From Pisolithus tinctorius (taxonomy: Eukaryota; Basidiomycota; Agaricomycetes; Boletales; Pisolithaceae): DNA of 64,000 nucleotides. Every line of letters starts with the position of its first letter. The first letter of the stretch is position 1. Positions 59,501 through 64,000 of this stretch are shown here, piece by piece. Below the pieces are notes generated by a model, which did not search any database, was not told the origin of the DNA, and saw nothing but the letters and a program-made list of their open reading frames with translations. The position numbers and the translations under genes are program-made. The DNA is taken from contig JANFAH010000013.1 of assembly GCA_024663395.1 (NCBI GenBank), forward strand, positions 620,001 through 684,000, written 5' to 3'.

Positions 59501-62500
59501 AACATGTCAAAATTGCGAAAATGTGTGCAATGGGGTAATGATGTTGACCTTGCACTGGCATAAATCTCCCATTGTCTCAATGAGTCAAGTGTACCATTTC
59601 GCATTTTTGACCATTTGCAGTGAGTATCACATCAGGCACTTGTTACTAATATCTTCCACCATGGCCCAATATCCCTCACCTAAGTTCTGGTAGTGGTAGC
59701 TGCACTGTGGGATGTGCTGTGCTATGTTTTTGATTTGTTTTCAAAATCTCCACTATTTTATTTTCTCTTTTTGAAGCTTTCCCACACTTCTGGGATCAGT
59801 ATTTGGCTTGCTGTTCACTCAATTCTAAATGGATAAACTTGAAACTTTGGAAATGCATTGAAAGAATCTTCTTCAACCCTCCTGAAGTTTCAGATATGGC
59901 ATGAAGGGTGTGTAAGTTGAATGGTGTGATGTTTTGTTGGCATTTTCATTTCCATTATATCTCAGCAACTGCTGGACCAGACAGCCTGTGCCTTTGACAA
60001 TGTGTAGCAACATGGTAGCCTATTCTACACACAAAAATTCAGATCCATATGTCAAGAATTGAATGGGTGGGGACACAATTCGCATTTTTAGCACAGCCAC
60101 GAATGCCCAGCATGCGAATAGGGGTGGGATTGCTGGTCATGTGATATGGATTGAGTCACGTGCAGAGTGCTAGAGGTGAGATCACATGATGAGTACAGTC
60201 ATGTGACCTATTACATAAGCCAATGGACCGGAGAGTTATTGCCACATGATCATTATGTAAAAGGTCACATGATCTATGATTGTACCTTGTCATGTGATGC
60301 TGCATGAGTGGTCACATGTCTATTGTCTCACAATCACGTGACCCATTACATAACCAAGTGTTCTGGGGAGAAACTGACATGTGATCATTATGTAATAGGT
60401 TGGATGATCTATGATTGTACCTTGTCATGTGACATCGATAAAGTCACATGCATATTTTCCCACGATCACGTGATAAATTACGTAACAGAACGCTCCAGAT
60501 GATCGCCATCACGTAATCGATTACGTAAAAATCACGTGATCTAGGGTCATCTCTGCTTATGTCACTCATCATGTGACCATCACATCTACTGGTCACATGC
60601 TCATCTGTATAGCCACAGTACAGGTGCAAATTATCAATATTCATGACAGGGCAACCTGCCATGGGAACATTCCAATCTGATTTTTTTTCAAACACCGACA
60701 GAGGTTGTCACTCAGGGGGCATTGTCTATATTGGGAAGTGGTAGTTGCCATGAATTCTGTAACTGCTTTTGTGGTAATTACCATGGTCATTTGGTCAAAA
60801 TCAGCTGATACGGCTGTTTCTTTACGGAATTGTTTAACTACTGCTTCCCCATTGACTTCCGAATGCGTCAGCGGGAGAAACTACAATCTTGCTATCAAAA
60901 CTCTAAAACAGTGAAAAACTATTTGTATGAGCTCAATGAGATCTGGAACATGATCGGAGAGACCAATGAACGCACCAAAGTACATAAGTTCTGGTCAGGG
61001 CTACGAAAGGAGCTCCAACACGATCTGTGGAAGGAAAAATTGAACCCTGAGGTATCAAATTTAAAGAAGGTTGTGGCTTCAGCGGAAATCCTTGAGATCG
61101 CACAATCAATCACTGGAGATTATACCCATAAATCGCGAAGACGGCGGAGTAAGAAACGCACCGTCGAAAGCGCGGCAGTCTCGACAGGGGAACCGGAAAG
61201 CTCGAGGAACAGACGACACCGCGCTCGCAGAAAGAGATACAAGAGCGAGGGGAATCAAAGGGATTCTGCACCTGCGGAATCCTCCAAGAATGGGGGACGA
61301 CGCGCGAGACACCAAGATAAGCGTAAGCGCGATAACCCCAGGATGAGCAAAGAGGAACAGGAGCGACATAAGGCGGAAGGACTCTGCTTTGTCTGCCATA
61401 AGTCTGGGCATTTTTCGAGAAACTGTCCTGGCAAAAATACAGTACCCTCATCCGGCAAACCTCCAGGCATTACGAGCTTTGGAGTGGACGTGGACTTCGG
61501 GGACATCGAATGTCAGCGCCTCCTTGCCAAGTCAACCGAAAATGACCCCGAACTATCTGTGCATTTTATCCAGACCCGAGGACCTAATGTCCAGGATGAT
61601 GACGACGAACCTGAGGATGACCTCCCTGACCTTGAGAGTGTCTCCGATGACGACGAGTACGGTACCGACAATGGAGTCACCACCGACGACGAGGACTCCG
61701 GTGACAGGATGAGAGTATACATCTATTCCAACAATCGGATATGGGAGCGTCAACAGTCAGAAACCAGAATCGGGAATCCGATCGCAGATCGCGCTAGGGA
61801 ACTATTATCAGGGATATGTTACCCAGGAGATGATCCGGATTCTTTACACACCTATATGGACACTCGCTTCCTTGTTTATGATTTGAAGGATGGACGACAC
61901 ATGATTGTGGAAAGCGAAAGGGATGTAGTGAGACCCGAGGATAGGATTATGATTGAAACCCACCTCTTAATGGATCCAATGTTCCGGATCGACCGCTGGT
62001 ATTGGGCTCTAAGGGGTGAGAGCCTAGGTTTCACAGCGACGGAAATACAGACCCTAGAGAGAGATAGGAACTGGACGTCGGCCTCGATGGGAAACCCAGT
62101 CGAGGAACGAATCGTCACTAGGCTTAGAGACCATGCCCTTCCAATCCTGGAAAGAGGGAACGTAAATCGATTTGAATGTGATAGGAAAGATGATACAACT
62201 TTCCTAATATTCGACTATCACCTAGGCATTCGGCTAGAGCTCCCCTCAAGCAAGACCGCGATCCCTGACTTCGACATTGTCCATTGGCACGCAAAGGAGG
62301 TGTTCCGATCGTGCCTGACCCTTCTTGGTCACGACCCTCTCGAGGATGATGATACGGGAATTGGCTCGCTTTTCGACGGACACGTGTCTGGGTCAGACTC
62401 TGTACAACGTGACACTGCAAACGACTTACCGTGTAATGCGATCCGTGTGAAGGGGACTAACGTCCGCGCTGATGACCGAACAACCCTGCAAAGGAACGCG

Positions 62501-64000
62501 TCAATAACCAAGGACTTTACGCGAAAGATACCGAAACCGTTGGTGGTGGTGGTGCACGTCAATGGCCACCCCGCGCGCGCTTTGATCGACACTGGATCAC
62601 TAGCAGACTTTATGTCAGTAACACTCGCCGAACAGTTACAAGTAAAAAGGGTCCCGCTTGAGAAACCACTTACCATACAACTGGCCGTTCAAGGCTCGCG
62701 ATCGAAGGTAAACTTCGGCACGAAAGTAAGGTTCCAATACCAGAATATAGACTGTGAACGTCACTTCGACGTAATGAACCTCCAAAATTATGACCTGATT
62801 CTCGGGACACCGTTCCTATACCAACACAAAGTAATGGTCGGTCTGCACTCGCCCAGAGTAGTAATCGGCAGCTCGAGGCCGACGGAGATGAAGGGCGAGC
62901 AAGTCTCGACCCTGGAATCGCGTGCTACTGAAATATATCACGAAAGCATAGAGTGGGCAAGGCAACACCTACAGGAGCTAGCCAAACCGCTGTGCTCCCA
63001 AGTGGGGGCGACAGCCCTTCCCCCGTTCCGAGCGATCAACCACGAGATTCCTCTGATCGACGAGAAGAAGGTTTACCCCTGGCGACCATCTAGATGCCCT
63101 GAGGCATTACGACCCCTCTGGGCTGAAAAGAAGAATGCGTACCTAAGGACCGGCCGCTGGGAGCTGACAGCAGCGCGCAATACTTGCCCAATGCTACTAA
63201 TCCCCAAGGCGGGAACTCCTCCTCGACTGTGTGTGGTGGTCGACCTGCGCGAACGGAATAAAAACACGCATAAGCTGTCATCACCCATGCCTGACATGGA
63301 TGGCATTTTACGGAGGGTGGCGAAGAAACCTTACCGTTCAATAATAGATGGAGCTGACGCCTATGAGCAAATTAGGGTGGTCCCTGAACACATCGAACGA
63401 ACTGCCGTGACCACCCCGGATGGGAACATGGTCAGCCTTGTGGTACAACAGGGCGACTGTAACGCACCAGCGACTTATCAGGCGTTGATGAACCATATAT
63501 TTGGAGAGTATATTGGAACCTTCATGGATGTATACTTGGATGACATCATCATTTACTCTGAAACGCTGGAAGATCACATCCGGCATGTTAAAACCGTCCT
63601 TGAAATCCTCACCAGAGAGAAACTTTACCTTAGTGAGAAGAAGCTCCGGTTCCTGTGTGACGAAGTTAAGATACTGGGCCGCGTCGTCACAGACGACGGA
63701 ATAAAGATGGACCCTGAAAAGGTAGATCGAATCATGAACTGGAAAGTACCTACCAATCGAGCGCTGTGCAAGGGGTTCATCGGATCGGTTGGATACCTCG
63801 CAGATGATATTTACAAAGTTCGCGTACCTTTGGGAGTACTGGCAGAGGCGAGTGCCGAGACCCGCCCATTTCGATGGACTTTCACCGAGCAACGAGCCTT
63901 CGAGACCGTGAAACAATACGTCGCTGCTTGTGCAGGCCACAGCCGAGTACCACTGGAATATGGGCCCGACTGCAACCCCATCTGGGTCATGACTGATGCC
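56514..64000 (+). CDS. Ty3/gypsy gag-pol polyprotein (interrupted by fold-back element, runs off window)
   Basis: Gag starts at 56514 with an Arg/Ser/Pro-rich part, including short repeats of LRATSP type (about residues 80-150), Lys- and Ser-rich segments, then the capsid-like domain (PPTKYDGSDNPHAFHCFVTE near 58100). The frame is broken at 58301 by a 2.5-kb insert and resumes at 60824 (ELFNYCFPIDF). Next come a CCHC knuckle CFVCHKSGHFSRNC (61385-61426), an acidic spacer, retropepsin ALIDTGS (62579-62599), RT with VVDLRERNKN and catalytic YLDD (63533-63544), and the start of RNase H at the window end. Apart from the insert there is no stop or shift over 1,655 codons, so gag and pol share one frame. 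This copy is young. Integrase and 3' LTR are outside. Confidence 0.9.
58302..60816. mobile_element. 2,515-bp fold-back element with TTTCTTT target duplication
   Basis: Flanked by TTTCTTT at 58295-58301 and 60817-60823. The arms (about 58302-59240 and 59880-60816) are nearly identical inverted copies; the frames at 58422-58673 and 60444-60695 differ by two residues. The outermost ~45 bp are less alike (CACCAGAGTCTGCTGAC against CAGCCGTATCAGCTGAT). The arms hold many TCACATGA, TCATGTGA and TCACGTGA words. The ~640-bp middle has no ORF of interest. No transposase is encoded. Confidence 0.9.

Noticed and set aside
58422..60695. Mirrored ORFs of 83 and 64 codons in the 2.5-kb fold-back element
   Set aside because: They occur on opposite strands only because the arms are inverted copies; no protein family resemblance.

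Overview
The window looks like nuclear DNA of a filamentous basidiomycete, most likely an Agaricomycete. Supporting signs are 41-80 bp introns, a KDZ transposase, a NACHT-WD40 (NLR-like) gene, Ty3/gypsy, Tc1/mariner, PIF/Harbinger and LINE remains, and housekeeping genes of fungal type. About two thirds is mobile DNA, much of it nested. I saw no tRNA, rRNA or CRISPR array.

Layout. 1-13.9 kb is a nest of transposons. A 1.85-kb TG...CA repeat occurs in several copies, one inside another, and carries a conserved ~220-residue ORF. A gypsy pol relic and a rearranged Tc1 lie here too. A 3.0-kb mariner element with two genes sits inside an intron of an older gene, which is also split by the 1.85-kb repeat. 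15-18.5 kb holds a decayed KDZ transposase. 19-24 kb has another 1.85-kb repeat and a dead gypsy gag. 24-41 kb holds palindromic MITEs, a copia-like LTR, a dead PIF/Harbinger element (Myb/SANT-like gene plus DDE transposase) split by a 7.1-kb near-palindrome, a LINE RNase H fragment and a dead Tc1.

41.9-55.8 kb is the gene-rich island: a NACHT-WD40 gene (-), a Rab18-like GTPase (+), a CFIm25/NUDT21-like 3'-end processing factor (-), a trypsin-like protein with an acidic tract (+), a CTD-kinase gamma subunit (-) and a GGPP synthase (-). They share no pathway; the order looks like ordinary chromosomal synteny. The Rab18 and CFIm25 reading frames carry several one-base shifts at short homopolymers.

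56.5-64 kb is a Ty3/gypsy element with one open gag-pol frame running off the window. Its only visible break is a 2.5-kb fold-back element with a 7-bp target duplication.

The main theme is palindromes. Two large fold-back elements with 7-bp target duplications share CACGTG-type motif arrays, and two unrelated MITE families are also near-perfect inverted repeats. In four cases, removing an insert and one copy of its target duplication restores the host reading frame, so the insertion boundaries are firm.
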